From positions 44,219,249-44,283,248 of the forward strand of contig OY294050.1 in the NCBI GenBank assembly GCA_958510825.1: 64,000 bases of DNA, given 5' to 3'. Position 1 is the first letter of the stretch. Every line of letters starts with the position of its first letter. Shown here piece after piece: positions 43,721-54,007 of this stretch. The DNA comes from Brachypterus glaber (lineage: Eukaryota > Arthropoda > Insecta > Coleoptera > Kateretidae). The translations under genes were made by a program, and so were the position numbers. Below the pieces are notes generated by a model. It had not been told where the DNA came from. It was given only the letters and a program-made list of their open reading frames with translations, and ran no database searches.

Positions 43721-44111
43721 TGTCCCGCGAGTAATGTCCCGCGAGTAATCACTAAATTGGTTATATACAGAATTTCAAGCATTTTGACAACTTAGTTATG
43801 GCCTAATAAATTTCAACTAAGAATAAGTAAGTTTATAGTAATAATCATTTTTTTAAATATCTATAAAATTTAGAGAAAAAAGATAATTAAAAGCTGGGTA
43901 TATTTTTTGAAAATTTAAATGTCCCGCGAGTAAGCATAGATTTTTCAAAAACTTTATTTATTAGGTTCTGCTTTTTTTTAAATGAGCAAGTACTAATAGC
44001 AGAGAAACCATTGCCATACTAGAATATCAATAAATCACATAACATTTACTGTGCCTATGGTAAAAATTGATACTTTTAAAATTGATGTTTTTCTAATTGT
44101 CCCGCGAGTCA
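43721..44111 (+). promoter_or_regulatory. TGTCCCGCGAGTAA motifs 3 to 6 (3' side)
   Basis: Copies at 43721-43734 and 43735-43748 (back to back), 43920-43933 and 44098-44111 (last base pair changed to CA), all in the same orientation. The last is immediately inside the right TIR. Spacings of 185 and 178 bp resemble the 168 bp upstream. The ATTGTCC start of the motif equals the final seven bases of the right TIR. Confidence 0.65.
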
Positions 44112-44323
44112 TCATGGAATTGTCCAGGTAAGCTTCACAAATTAAAAACATTTCAAAAATATAACATTTATTAAAATATCAGTAACTGTCAGTTTCTTAT
44201 TTCCATAGTAACCAAGTGATAATTGCACTTGTGCAAAAATTATCAGAATCATTTTGATTGATTGGTCAAGAAACTAAAAATGCAAGGCTTTGATTGGCCT
44301 ATATATTGTTTGTGAAATAGTCT

Positions 44324-44378
44324 TTATAATTTTTTTCAATATTAAATAGATTGGGTACTGAAATATCTATTAAAAATC
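44324..44378 (-). pseudogene. LINE ORF fragment, upstream half of 40010-40181
   Basis: The minus strand reads GFLIDISVPNLFNIEKNY up to the edge of element H. The reading resumes at 40315 on the other side. Short and broken; it is reported because it shows the insertion order. Confidence 0.5.
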
Positions 44379-44609
44379 CAGTCTTTTATTATTATTATTA
44401 TTGTATTAAAAAAGTTACGTAATTCTGTTTACGTTATTTAAATAGTCCGAATCATTGATCGTTAGTTTAGCAGACAGAAGCAGTGAATAAATGGTAACAA
44501 AATTGATGATTCAATCGAAAAGTGTTACCTCAAACAGTGCCATTGTTTATGGGGATGTCACTTAAATTGTGGAACGGTCCATGAGGTGGTCGTCGATATG
44601 CTTCTGTAC

Positions 44610-47365
44610 CGTGGTTTATGCATCGCAGATTTATGTGGCGTTATGTTGTGATTTATAGCAGGACACAGTTAACGCGGCATGTGCTCATTGGCGTGCGAAA
44701 TTTATATTTTGACTAGAAGACGTATAATCAATTCCCAAACGGTTATTGATTTAAATATTTTTGTACACTGATAAAAATATACTTTTACAAAGTTTATATT
44801 AAATATTTACGTACAATAATTGCAGATTAATAGTTATATTAAAAGTGGATGGTATGCATCGCAGATTTATATGGCATTATGTTGTGATTTATAGAAGACG
44901 TATAATCAATTCCCAAACGGTTATTGATTTAAATATCTATATGACATTTTTGTACACTGACAAAAATATACTTTTACAAAGTTTATATTAAATATTTACG
45001 TACAATAATTGCCGTTTAATATTTTAAATTGTCTATATCATAAAAGGCTTTAAAATTGGATGGTATGCATCGCAGATTTATGTGGCGCTATGATGTGATT
45101 TATAGCAGTACACAGTTAACGCGGCATGTGCTCACTGGCGTGCGAAATTTATATTTTGACTAGAAGACTTATAATCAATTCCAAAACGGTTATTGATTTA
45201 AATATTTTTGTACACTGACAAAAATATACTTTTACAGAGTTTATATTAAATATTTACCTACTATAATTGCAGATTAATATTTATATTAAAAGTGGATGGT
45301 ATGCATCGCAGATTTATATGGTATTATTTATAGAAGACGTATAAACAATTTCCAATCGGTTATTGATTTAAATATCTATATGACATTTTTGTACACTGAC
45401 AAAAATATACTTTTACAAAGTTTATATTAAATATTTACGAATAATAATTGCCGGTTAATATTTTAAATTGTCTATATCATAAAAGGCTTTAAAATTGGAT
45501 GGTATGCATCGCAGATTTATGTGGCGCTATGATGTGATTTATAGCAGTACACAGTTAACGCGGCATGTGCTCACTGGCGTGCGAAATTTATATTTTGACT
45601 AGAAGACTTATAATCAATTCCAAAACGGTTATTGATTTAAATATTTTTGTACACTGACAAAAATATACTTTTACAGAGTTTATATTAAATATTTACCTAC
45701 TATAATTGCAGATTAATATTTATATTAAAAGTGGATGGTATGCATCGCAGATTTATATGGTATTATTTATAGAAGACGTATAAACAATTTCCAATCGGTT
45801 ATTGATTTAAATATCTATATGACATTTTTGTACACTGACAAAAATATACTTTTACAAAGTTTATATTAAATATTTACGAATAATAATTGCCGGTTAATAT
45901 TTTAAATTGTCTATATCATAAAAGGCTTTAAAATTGGATGGTATGCATCGCAGATTTATGTGGCGCTATGATGTGATTTATAGCAGGACACAGTTAACGC
46001 GGCATGTGCTCACTGGCGTGCGAAATTTATATTTTGACTAGAAGACTTATAATCAATTCCCAAACGGTTATTGATTTAAATATTTTTGTACACTGACAAA
46101 AATATACTTTTACAGAGTTTATATTAAATATTTACCTACTATAATTGCAGATTAATATTTATATTAAAAGTGGATGGTATGCTACGCAGATTTATATGGC
46201 ATTATTTTGTGATTTATAGAAGACGTATAATCAATTCCCAAACGGTTATTGATTTAAATACTTTTGTACACTGACAAAAATATACTTTTACAGAGTTTAT
46301 ATTAAATATTTACCTACTATAATTGCAGGTTAATATTTTAAATTGCCTGTATCATAAAAGGCTTTAAAAGTGGATGGTATGCAACGCAGATTTCTATGGC
46401 ATTGTGTTGTGATTTATAGAAAACGTATAATCAATTCCCAATCGGTTATTGATTTAAATATCTATATGACATTTTTGTACACTGACTAAAATATGCTTTT
46501 ACAAAGTTTATATTAAATATTTACGAACAATAATTGCCGGTTAATATTTTAAATTGTCTATATCATAAAAGGCTTTAAAATTGGATGGTATGCATCGTAG
46601 ATTTATGTGGCGCTATGATGTGATTTATAGCAGGACACAGTTAACGCGGCATGTGCTCATTGGCGTGCGAAATTTATATTTTGACTAGAAGACGTATAAT
46701 CAATTCCCAAACGGTTATTGATTTAAATATTTTTGTACACTGATAAAAATATACTTTTACAAAGTTTATATTAAATATTTACGTACAATAATTGCAGATT
46801 AATAGTTATATTAAAAGTGGATGGTATGCATCGCAGATTTATATGGCATTATGTAGTGATTTATAGAAGACGTATAATCAATTCCCAAACGGTTATTGAT
46901 TTAAATATCTATATGACAATTTTGTACACTGACAAAAATATACTTTTACAAAGTTTATATTAAATATTTACGAATAATAATTGCCGGTTAATATTTTAAA
47001 TTGTCTATATCATAAAAGGCTTGAAAAGTGGATGGTATGCATCGCAGATTTATATGGTGTTATGATGTGATTTATGGCAGGACACAGTTAACGCGACATC
47101 AGCTCACTGGCGTGCGAAATTTATATATAATCAATTCCCAAACGGTTATTGATTTAAATATTTTTGTACACTGATAAAAATATACTTTTACAGAGTTTAT
47201 ATTAAATATTTACATACAATAATTGTAGGTTAATATTTTAAATTGTCTATATCATAAAAGGCTTGAAAAGTGGATGGTATGCATAGCAGATTTATATGGC
47301 ATTATGTTGTGATTTATAGAAGACGTATAATTAATCCCCAAACGGTTATTGATTTAAATATTTTT
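44610..47365 (+). repeat. Satellite array with 439-bp higher-order period
   Basis: About thirteen related monomers of roughly 175-235 bp. Each has ATGCATCGCAGATTTAT, CGGTTATTGATTTAAATAT, TTTTGTACACTGA and AGTTTATATTAAATATTTAC. Two monomer types alternate: one of about 235 bp with CACAGTTAACGCGGCATGTG and one of about 204 bp without it. Type-A units begin at about 45081, 45520 and 45959, exactly 439 bp apart; neighbouring spacings are 447 and 647. The 439-bp copies are nearly identical, so the middle of the array was homogenised recently. No coding frame. Confidence 0.93.
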
Positions 47366-47891
47366 TCTTATGACCTATCAAAATGACAAATTTCACAATG
47401 TAGAGAATAAGAAAGTGTCGTATTACATACGCGTGCGATATAATATCATACATATGTGGAAATGTGATTTTTTATTCAAAATACCAATTTATTAAACGTG
47501 TTTACATATCAGTTTTATAGAACTGGGTAATTTTTTTACACATTTTTCATTTTTTTAATAGTTGTGAAATAATTAAAAACCAAAATATTTTGCAGAAAAT
47601 CAATACTGTCAAACTATCGCAGTTTTTCACATTGGATCAAATTTGCATTGGATATAAAACATGTTTAATTAGGTTTTGTATTAGATAATTTTGTTGTTTC
47701 AAGAAATTATATATTACTTTGAAGTTTAATAACAAATAAATACAGAAAGATTGTATTTCTTTAACAAAAATGTATAAAAGGGTAAGTTAAAAACTTAATA
47801 ACTAAAGATCAAAGTAAGTTAGCTGTGTCTTATTTAGTTTTATTAAAAACAATTGTTTTACCAACGCAATAAAATTGATTGAAACCGGAAT
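47366..47891. other. AT-rich spacer
   Basis: 47408-47500 resembles 779-860 within the first TIR element (AAGAAAGTGTCGTATT, CGTGCGATATAATAT, ATGTGGAAAT). No gene was recognised. Confidence 0.5.
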
Positions 47892-47935
47892 TTGGTGGAA
47901 AAGTTTGTACAGTGTTTTGAGATTTTTGTTTTAAT

Positions 47936-48199
47936 GAGTGATGATGGTATGTTAGGAGGTACTTCACCGGAAATTATGGAAGCAGCTCAAGTCACTACGT
48001 TAAAATTATTGCCGGAAAATCAAAAGAAATTTATGGAGTGGCATCAAACAAAAAAGCTAATTCCTTTTCTGAAAACGTTCTTTTGGCATACTTCGGAGAG
48101 CTTTTAGACAAATTAAGTACTTCAAATTTATGAAATCCATGTTACGGAGTACTTTGAGTGTCCACCACGATGTGGACATCTCCAACTACAAAGTTATTT
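47936..48199 (+). pseudogene. N-terminal fragment of a tyrosine-recombinase-like (Crypton-type) protein
   Basis: The frame begins MSDDGMLGGTSPEIMEAAQ and LKLLPE, then slips twice. Other frames continue with SFSENVLLAYFGELLDKLST and MLRSTLSVHHDVDISNYKVI. This order (SP E, LLPE, FMxW, FSENVLLAYF, SMLRSTLxxxHxVDIS) is one I know from the N-terminal core-binding region of abundant insect proteins related to Crypton-type tyrosine recombinases. The catalytic domain is missing. It has at least two frameshifts and stops, so it is non-functional. A Penelope fragment follows directly. Confidence 0.55.
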
Positions 48200-48201
48200 A
48201 A

Positions 48202-48571
48202 CTGTTCTTTGTCGATGTAGATAATAATTTAATACCTAAAGGACTTCGTTTAAATAGTCCATATTATAATGAAAGAGTAAACAAAATATTGGAGAGGGCA
48301 AGTAAGTCACTTATTAGAGATCGAATAAATTATCATAGATTTCAAAAAACTAACTTACACTATCATTATAATCTTTTATATGATAGAATTTTCTTTTTAG
48401 TAGATAATACAGATCTTGATAGAATAAATAATTCAGTAAATAATAGCTATTTTAGAACTTTTTTCAAAAAAAGAGAAATTCATATTAAAAAATATAATTT
48501 TTTATTAAAAGAAAAATTACATAGATTTTATTTTTATTCTAATACAAATCATTTAAATTATACTATTTATG
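48202..48571 (+). pseudogene. Penelope-like element ORF, N-terminal fragment
   Basis: Open from a stop at 48199-48201. It reads DNNLIPKGLRLNSPYYNERV, then ASKSLIRDRINYHRF and further Tyr/Asn/Lys-rich sequence. The IPKGLR...SLxRxRxxxxRF pattern is the conserved N-terminal region upstream of the RT in Penelope-like polymerases. There is no ATG. The frame is cut by the MITE beginning at 48572, so the RT and GIY-YIG domains are absent. It probably marks an abandoned 5' end and may not belong to the 3' Penelope fragments elsewhere. Confidence 0.6.
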
Positions 48572-49385
48572 GTCGGCTTACAAGTAAAAGGCACTAAGTC
48601 ACTTTTTTGCAAAAATGGGATTTTAATAGCACTGTAGTTAATTTTTGATGATCTATGTATAGGTAAACCGAACTAACTTCTAGGTGGACTACCAAGGGAG
48701 TTACCCACTATACAAAACGCACCAATTTGATTTTGATTAAAATTTTATCTGGCAATAGGCGCTAAGTCACTTAGTGCACTTAGTGCGTTTTACTTGTAGA
48801 TTATTTCAAATGTTACTGCACTAAGCGAATCTCTAAAAAGAGTTAATTTATAAAAATATGATTGCTTGAATCATTTATATGATACAATAACGCGTTATTT
48901 ATTGTACTGACAAACGCATTCAAATTTTAACTGATAGATTATTTTAATTTTGCTCTTAAATCCTTGGTTACTACATAAATAGCAACAATATAAGAAAAAA
49001 ACTAAAGTTAGCGGCAAGTTCGGAAAATAGCCCTTAGAATTGCACCGTGGTGTTTTATCATTAATAATGATTCATTATAATTGACTTTAGGAGATGCTTC
49101 TTTGCCGGCACAGCCGATGGCCTCTGAAAACTGTCTTAGTTCTGGCATAGTAAGCAGTTTCATATAATTAATACTAATTAATTTTATTAATTTTGGAAAC
49201 GTTCTTTAAACAATCAAAAAGTCAAAACCCTTCTTTTAAAAATCTAGTTTTTGAAAATGTATGTAAACATCTTGTTTTCTACTTTATAGTTATACATTAA
49301 GTTTAATTTATAGAAGGGTTTTAATTTTAAATAGTTGTTTTTTATATTATTTTATTGACTTAGTGCTCTTTACTTGTAAGCCGAC
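48572..49385. mobile_element. ACTTAGTGC MITE, copy 1 (814 bp, composite)
   Basis: Ends GTCGGCTTACAAGTAAAAGG and ACTTGTAAGCCGAC are inverted, each with CACTAAGTC/GACTTAGTG internal. An internal pair of the same motif (GCGCTAAGTCACTTAGTGC near 48757-48790) and a foldback-end fragment (48917-49049) show it is composite. No coding sequence. Confidence 0.75.
48917..49049. repeat. Right-end fragment of the CACGGTGCAC foldback family
   Basis: Collinear with the last 130 bp of the element at 50331-53003 (GGTTACTACATAAATA, GGCAAGTTCGGAAAA, TTGCACCGTG). Only this end is present. Confidence 0.75.
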
Positions 49386-49636
49386 GTCGTGGGCCTACAA
49401 GTAAAAGGCACTAAGTCCATGTCTTTTTTCAAATTTAGTTAAATTAAACTACTTCAATTTTTCTTTATTTAACTGCAAATGGGACATCATTATGTCCAAA
49501 CATGTCATTGCAATTTGCGGTAGTTTTTTTCCAAAAACAATTATTACAAAAATTAAAAAACAACAATGAAAGTTAAATTTGTCAATATCTCAAAACCATG
49601 TTTTTGGACTTAGTGCTCCTTACATGTGAGCCGACG
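49386..49636. mobile_element. ACTTAGTGC MITE, copy 2 (about 250 bp)
   Basis: Starts next to copy 1. GGCCTACAAGTAAAAGGCAC with CTAAGTCC on the left and GGACTTAGTGCTCCTTACAT on the right, ending in GAGCCGAC. Two family members abut, separated by only a few bases. Confidence 0.75.
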
Positions 49637-49944
49637 ATATACAGTTGTGGCATTAAATATCGGGACAACCTCAAAAAAATTCGTGTCATTTTTATATTTT
49701 TTTTATGGATTAACATGGGATTATTTTAAAAATTAAAAACTAGGTTACTTCGTTTTGACATAACTGAATTATTTAGTTGAAGTTTACTGTCAAAAAATAT
49801 TAAATTAATAAATTAATGTTTATTGATAAATATATATTCATTAAATTTTACACAAATCTTGTAATTATTTAAATAATAATAAAATTGATAATCTTTGAAT
49901 CAAAATTGTACTATATGGGTAAAGAATATGTGTTGAATACTCAT
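49637..49944. other. AT-rich spacer, perhaps decayed mariner body
   Basis: Nothing recognisable until the mariner C-terminus begins. Confidence 0.4.
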
Positions 49945-50225
49945 TAAAAAAATACACACCGGTTAAAACCAATTTGGAAACACTTAATTGGGAAGTCCTA
50001 CCCCACCCGCCTTATTCACCAGACATTGCCCCTTCCGAATATCACTTGTTCCGGTCGATGGCACATGGTCTGTCTGAGCAACGCTTTACATCATATGAAG
50101 ATACCAAAAATTGGGTCGATTCGTGGATAGCCTCAAAAGATGAAGAGTTCTTCCGACGTGGTATCCGAATGCTGCCAGAAAGATGGGAAAACTTAGTGGC
50201 TAGTGATGGACAATACTTTGAATAA
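49945..50225 (+). pseudogene. mariner transposase C-terminus
   Basis: The frame reads YTPVKTNLETLNWEVLPHPP, then YSPDIAPSEYHLFRSMAHGL and ASKDEEFFRRGIRMLPERWE, ending DGQYFE and stop. These are the hallmarks of the C-terminal third of mariner (DD34D) transposases. The Asp in YSPD is the expected third catalytic residue, and PSEYHLF has Glu where Asp is usual. The first two catalytic Asp residues and the DNA-binding domain are missing because the sequence to the left is unrelated. About 80 bp of mariner-like 3' UTR (AAAACGGTGGAAACTTATTT) follows to about 50305. In the intact family this enzyme cuts at TA sites; here it is dead. Confidence 0.85.
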
Positions 50226-50330
50226 AACATAATGTATCGTTCTTTCACAATAAATTCCAAATTTTTGATAGAAAACGGTGGAAACTTATTTGTACATCAT
50301 TAAATTGAATTCATTATGCAATCAACACAC

Positions 50331-53003
50331 CACGGTGCACTTCTGAGGGGTGTTTTTCGAACTTGCGGCGAACTTTAGTTTTTCTTTATATTCTTGTTAT
50401 TTATGTAGTAACTAACGAATCAAGAGCAAAATTAAAAAAATCTATCGGTTAGTTTTTTTTTTTAATTTAGATTTTTTTTATAAAAATCTGCACCTATTTA
50501 ATTATTTCGCTAAATCTCAGCTATGTCTAATTATAATAAAAATATTATTAAAAATAAAATAAAGACGGCTTTATATACAAAAAAAGTAAATACATTTTTT
50601 TTATACCTTTGCCGTTTTGTCACAATACGTGATTAAAGTTTGAAGTGAAACAAAAAAGTATAAATTCATTTTTATATTTATTAAAAATTATCTAGGAAGG
50701 CTTATTTTACTGTAAAATGTCAAATTGCATTTAAACACATTATTTCTTTTAATCAAGGTGGCTTGTGGAAAATTTTTAAAACTGACGTTTATTATTTTTT
50801 ATGATAGATAGTTTTCAATGTTAAGATTTAATGTATTTTTGTAAGAAAATAGTTTTTTAAATAAAAATGAATTTAGATAATCATGAAACAAATAAAAAAA
50901 TATTGTACACTGTTTTACAATAATCAAAAACATTAAACCAGTTCCAAGTACATTATTTTGGTTACTAATAAAAATAATATATTATGATGATGTCCAAATG
51001 TCCAAAAGCATGTTTGTTGGGGCTCTCCATGACACTGTTGCATAAAAACCTGCCACTAAATAAATAAATTTATTAATAAATAAATAAAAATTTATTACCT
51101 ATGCATAAAAAAAGTAATTAAGTAAATTTTTAACTTTTTTACTTTAAAAACTAAAATATAATAATTATTTACGGACATCAAAATTACTTTTTACAAAATA
51201 ATGTACTTGGAATTGGCTTAATGGTTTTGATTTTTGTAAAGCAAACAACGCACAATAATTTTCGATTAGTTTCATGATTATATAAATTCATTTTTATTTA
51301 AAAAAACTTCTTTCTTACAAAAATACATTAAATCTTAACATTGAAAACAATCATAAAAAAAAACAAACAACTTTACGTCAGTTTTCAAATTTTGCTAGAA
51401 GCCACCTTAATTAAAAGAAATAATGTGTTTTAAGGTAATTTGACGTTTCACGGTAAAATAAGCCTCCCTAGATAATTTTTATAAATAGAAAGATGAATTT
51501 ATACTTTTTTGTTTTACTTCAGATTTTAATCACGTATTATGACAAAACGGCAAAAGATATAAAAAAATGGTATTTACTTTTTTTGTAGAAAATTAAGCAG
51601 TCTTTACTCTATTTTCAATCATATTTTTGTTATAATTAGAAATAGCTGAGATATAGACAAATAATTAAATAGGTGAGCCATAATACCCAGGTAGGAGTTT
51701 TGAAAATTTAAAAGGTTAATAAAGGTAGTCTTTTTTCTCTCCTATTTTCTTTATTAATATGGGAACATGTTTCGAAGTGCTTAGTTCACTTCATCTTCAG
51801 CCCGAGACTAAAATAAAATGAAATACGAGACATTTACATAAGAAATTAAACTTTAAAAATACTTACAAAAATAAAACAAGATTTGTCAAATTAATATACA
51901 AAAATGTAAAAATTCAGACGGGTCACAGTGTATAAACATAAACATGTATCTAACTGACGTAAAGTTGTTTGTTTTTTTATGATTGTTTTCAATGTTAAGA
52001 TTTAATGTATTTTTGTAAGAAAGAAGTTTTTTTAAATAAAAATGAATTTATATAATCATGAAACTAATCGAAAATTATTGTGCGTTGTTTGCTTTACAAA
52101 AATCAAAACCATTAAGCCAATTCCAAGTACATTATTTTGTAAAAAGTAATTTTGATGTCCGTAAATAATTATTATATTTTAGTTTTTAAAGTAAAAAAGT
52201 TAAAAATTTACTTAATTACTTTTTTTATGCATAGGTAATAAATTTTTATTTATTTATTAATAAATTTATTTATTTAGTGGCAGGTTTTTATGCAACAGTG
52301 TCATGGAGAGCCCCAACAAATATGCTTTTGGACATTTGGACATCATCATAACCTATTTTTTTTATTAGTAACCAAAATAATGTACTTGGAACTGGTTTAA
52401 TGTTTTTGATTATTGTAAAACAGTGTACAATATTTTTTTATTTGTTTCATGATTATCTAAATTAATTTTTATTTAAAAAACTATTTTCTTACAAAAATAC
52501 ATTAAATCTTAACATTGAAAACTATCTATCATAAAAAATAATAAACGTCAGTTTTAAAAATTTTCCACAAGCCACCTTGATTAAAAGAAATAATGTGTTT
52601 AAATGCAATTTGACATTTTACAGTAAAATAAGCCTTCCTAGATAATTTTTATAAATAGAAAGATGAATTTATACTTTTTTGTTTCACTTCAAACTTTAAT
52701 CACGTATTGTGACAAAACGGCAAAAGATATAAAAAAAATGTATTTACTTTTTTTGTAGATTATTAAGCCGTCTTTATTTTATTTTTAATAATATTTTTAT
52801 TATAATTAGAAATAGCTGAGATTTAGCCAAATAATTAAATAGGTGCAGATTTTTATAAAAAAAATCTAAATTAAAAAAAAACTAACCGATAGATTTTTTT
52901 AATTTTGGTCCTAAATCGTTGATTACTACATAAATAACAAGAATATAAAGAAATACTAAAGTTCGCCGCAAGTTCGGAAAACACCCCTCAGAAGTGCACC
53001 GTG
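50331..53003. mobile_element. Large multiply palindromic foldback element, 4-bp ACAC duplication (2,673 bp)
   Basis: Arms 50331-51380 and 51955-53003 are inverted copies, beginning CACGGTGCACTTCTGAGGGG. ACAC flanks both ends (50327-50330 and 53004-53007). The outer part of each arm recurs inverted again inside (for example 50760-50880 against 51300-51390), giving nested palindromes. The centre (about 51680-51955) is an inserted Penelope-like tail. No open frame of note. It shares termini with 21630-23103 and 48917-49049. Confidence 0.9.
51761..51803 (-). ncRNA. Hammerhead-like motif in a Penelope-type tail
   Basis: On the minus strand: stem I GGG/CCC, CTGAAGA, one extra U, a perfect 6-bp stem II GAAGTG/CACTTC with a 7-nt loop, GAAA, helix III AC-AU-GU, cleavage triplet GTT. 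The best-formed helices of the set, but with the same extra nucleotide after the core. Confidence 0.5.
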
Positions 53004-54007
53004 ACACAAGATTAATCTTTGTTGATAGCGTTTAAATTATTACTGCATATTGTGTGTTACTGAAAATACATATAGGCTTATGCAGTTGTACTTATTTTTC
53101 TTTAAATAAATGTTACAGCTACTGTTAAAAAAATACATACGACAAAAAATGTTGGAAATTTGGTTCTCATTATTTTCATAAAGAACATTTTTTGTCCTAA
53201 GATGAACCGATCTTGAGATATTTTAAAATATCCGGTTTTTGTAAAAAATATGTAAAAAAAATGACAGTTTCAAATCGAGTTCAAGGTCAAAACATTGTTT
53301 TTTTATTTGCGGCCCTATACCCTATAAAATAAACCCAAAATTATTTTTAGGTAAAACTACCTGACCTCTGGAGTAAATATAAAACTTCTTCTTCTTCTTC
53401 CTTTTTTTTTGCCTTTTCTCAGTGAGATAATTAGCCAGATCCCTCCTAGTTACTCAATTCACCAAGAGTGGTTCTTGTCTGGCTTGGCACCATGCCCACT
53501 CCTGTTTTGATTATAGAAAATTTCCAGTCTTCTGTAAGACCTTTTCTTTTTCTTTTCCTTCTTGTCTTTTCGTGTTTGCTGTTGGTTGTGTTAGCTGTTG
53601 AAAAGGATGTTTTTTCTAATTTGTAATTATCTTTGCACATGCGCTAGTATATAAAAAAATTCTGTACGTATAAAAACTTGTTCACCTGTTAGTTGCTTCC
53701 AAATCAAAATTTATCAGCATTAAAAATGATTAAAAAACATAAAATTCCCTTCTTACTCCAATATAATCACATGTTCGTCATTTTACTGCACATCATCCAT
53801 ACACTATAAAATATATAAAATCGAATCCAGGGCATATCTGAGATAGCAAATAAATAAATAAATAACTATACTAAAACACTTGATGCTAAAAATTAAACGC
53901 GATTAACGGATTACATAATTCTTGCCAAAAGTAGAAGTTCCTCGTTTCACGGGTGAAAATCAACTGAAATATAAAACTTATATCACTAGTTATGTAAATA
54001 ACTATTA
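53004..54007. other. Spacer with possible LINE 3' end
   Basis: A CTTCTTCTTCTTC tract at 53386 followed by 53446-53640, which is less AT-rich, could be the minus-strand 3' end of an RTE-type LINE with a (GAA)n tail. No domain was recognised. Bases 54005-54007 (TTA) are the left target duplication of the next element. Confidence 0.4.

Larger units (their letters stand above)
40891..44125 (+). mobile_element. Complete DNA transposon with AGGT target duplication (3,235 bp)
   Basis: The left end GGGCAATTCCATGAT and right end ATCATGGAATTGTCC are 15-bp TIRs with one mismatch. AGGT flanks both (40887-40890 and 44126-44129). The related copy of the host element at 63627-64000 has a single AGGT (complement at 63739-63742) and uninterrupted host sequence, so it serves as an empty site. 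Inside are one spliced transposase-like gene, a probable 5' UTR intron and six copies of TGTCCCGCGAGTAA. A 4-bp duplication fits Sola among known eukaryotic superfamilies, but neither the ends nor the protein were confirmed as Sola here. Confidence 0.93.
40316..44323. mobile_element. Host element H (about 770 bp) carrying a nested 3.2 kb transposon
   Basis: The 18-bp inverted ends AGACTATTTCACAAACAA and its complement lie at 40316-40333 and 44306-44323. The part outside the nested transposon (40316-40890 and 44130-44323) is non-coding. It is represented again at 63627-64000 (reverse orientation, cut by the window edge) and partly at 204-299. It contains the palindrome-like TGCACTTGTGCA near 44226, where the other copies begin or end. 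It interrupts a LINE coding fragment. No target duplication was identified. Confidence 0.75.

Noticed and set aside
44610..47365. CRISPR-like array of regular repeats and spacers
   Set aside because: The repeats are whole monomers of 175-235 bp with no unique spacers; this is eukaryotic satellite DNA.
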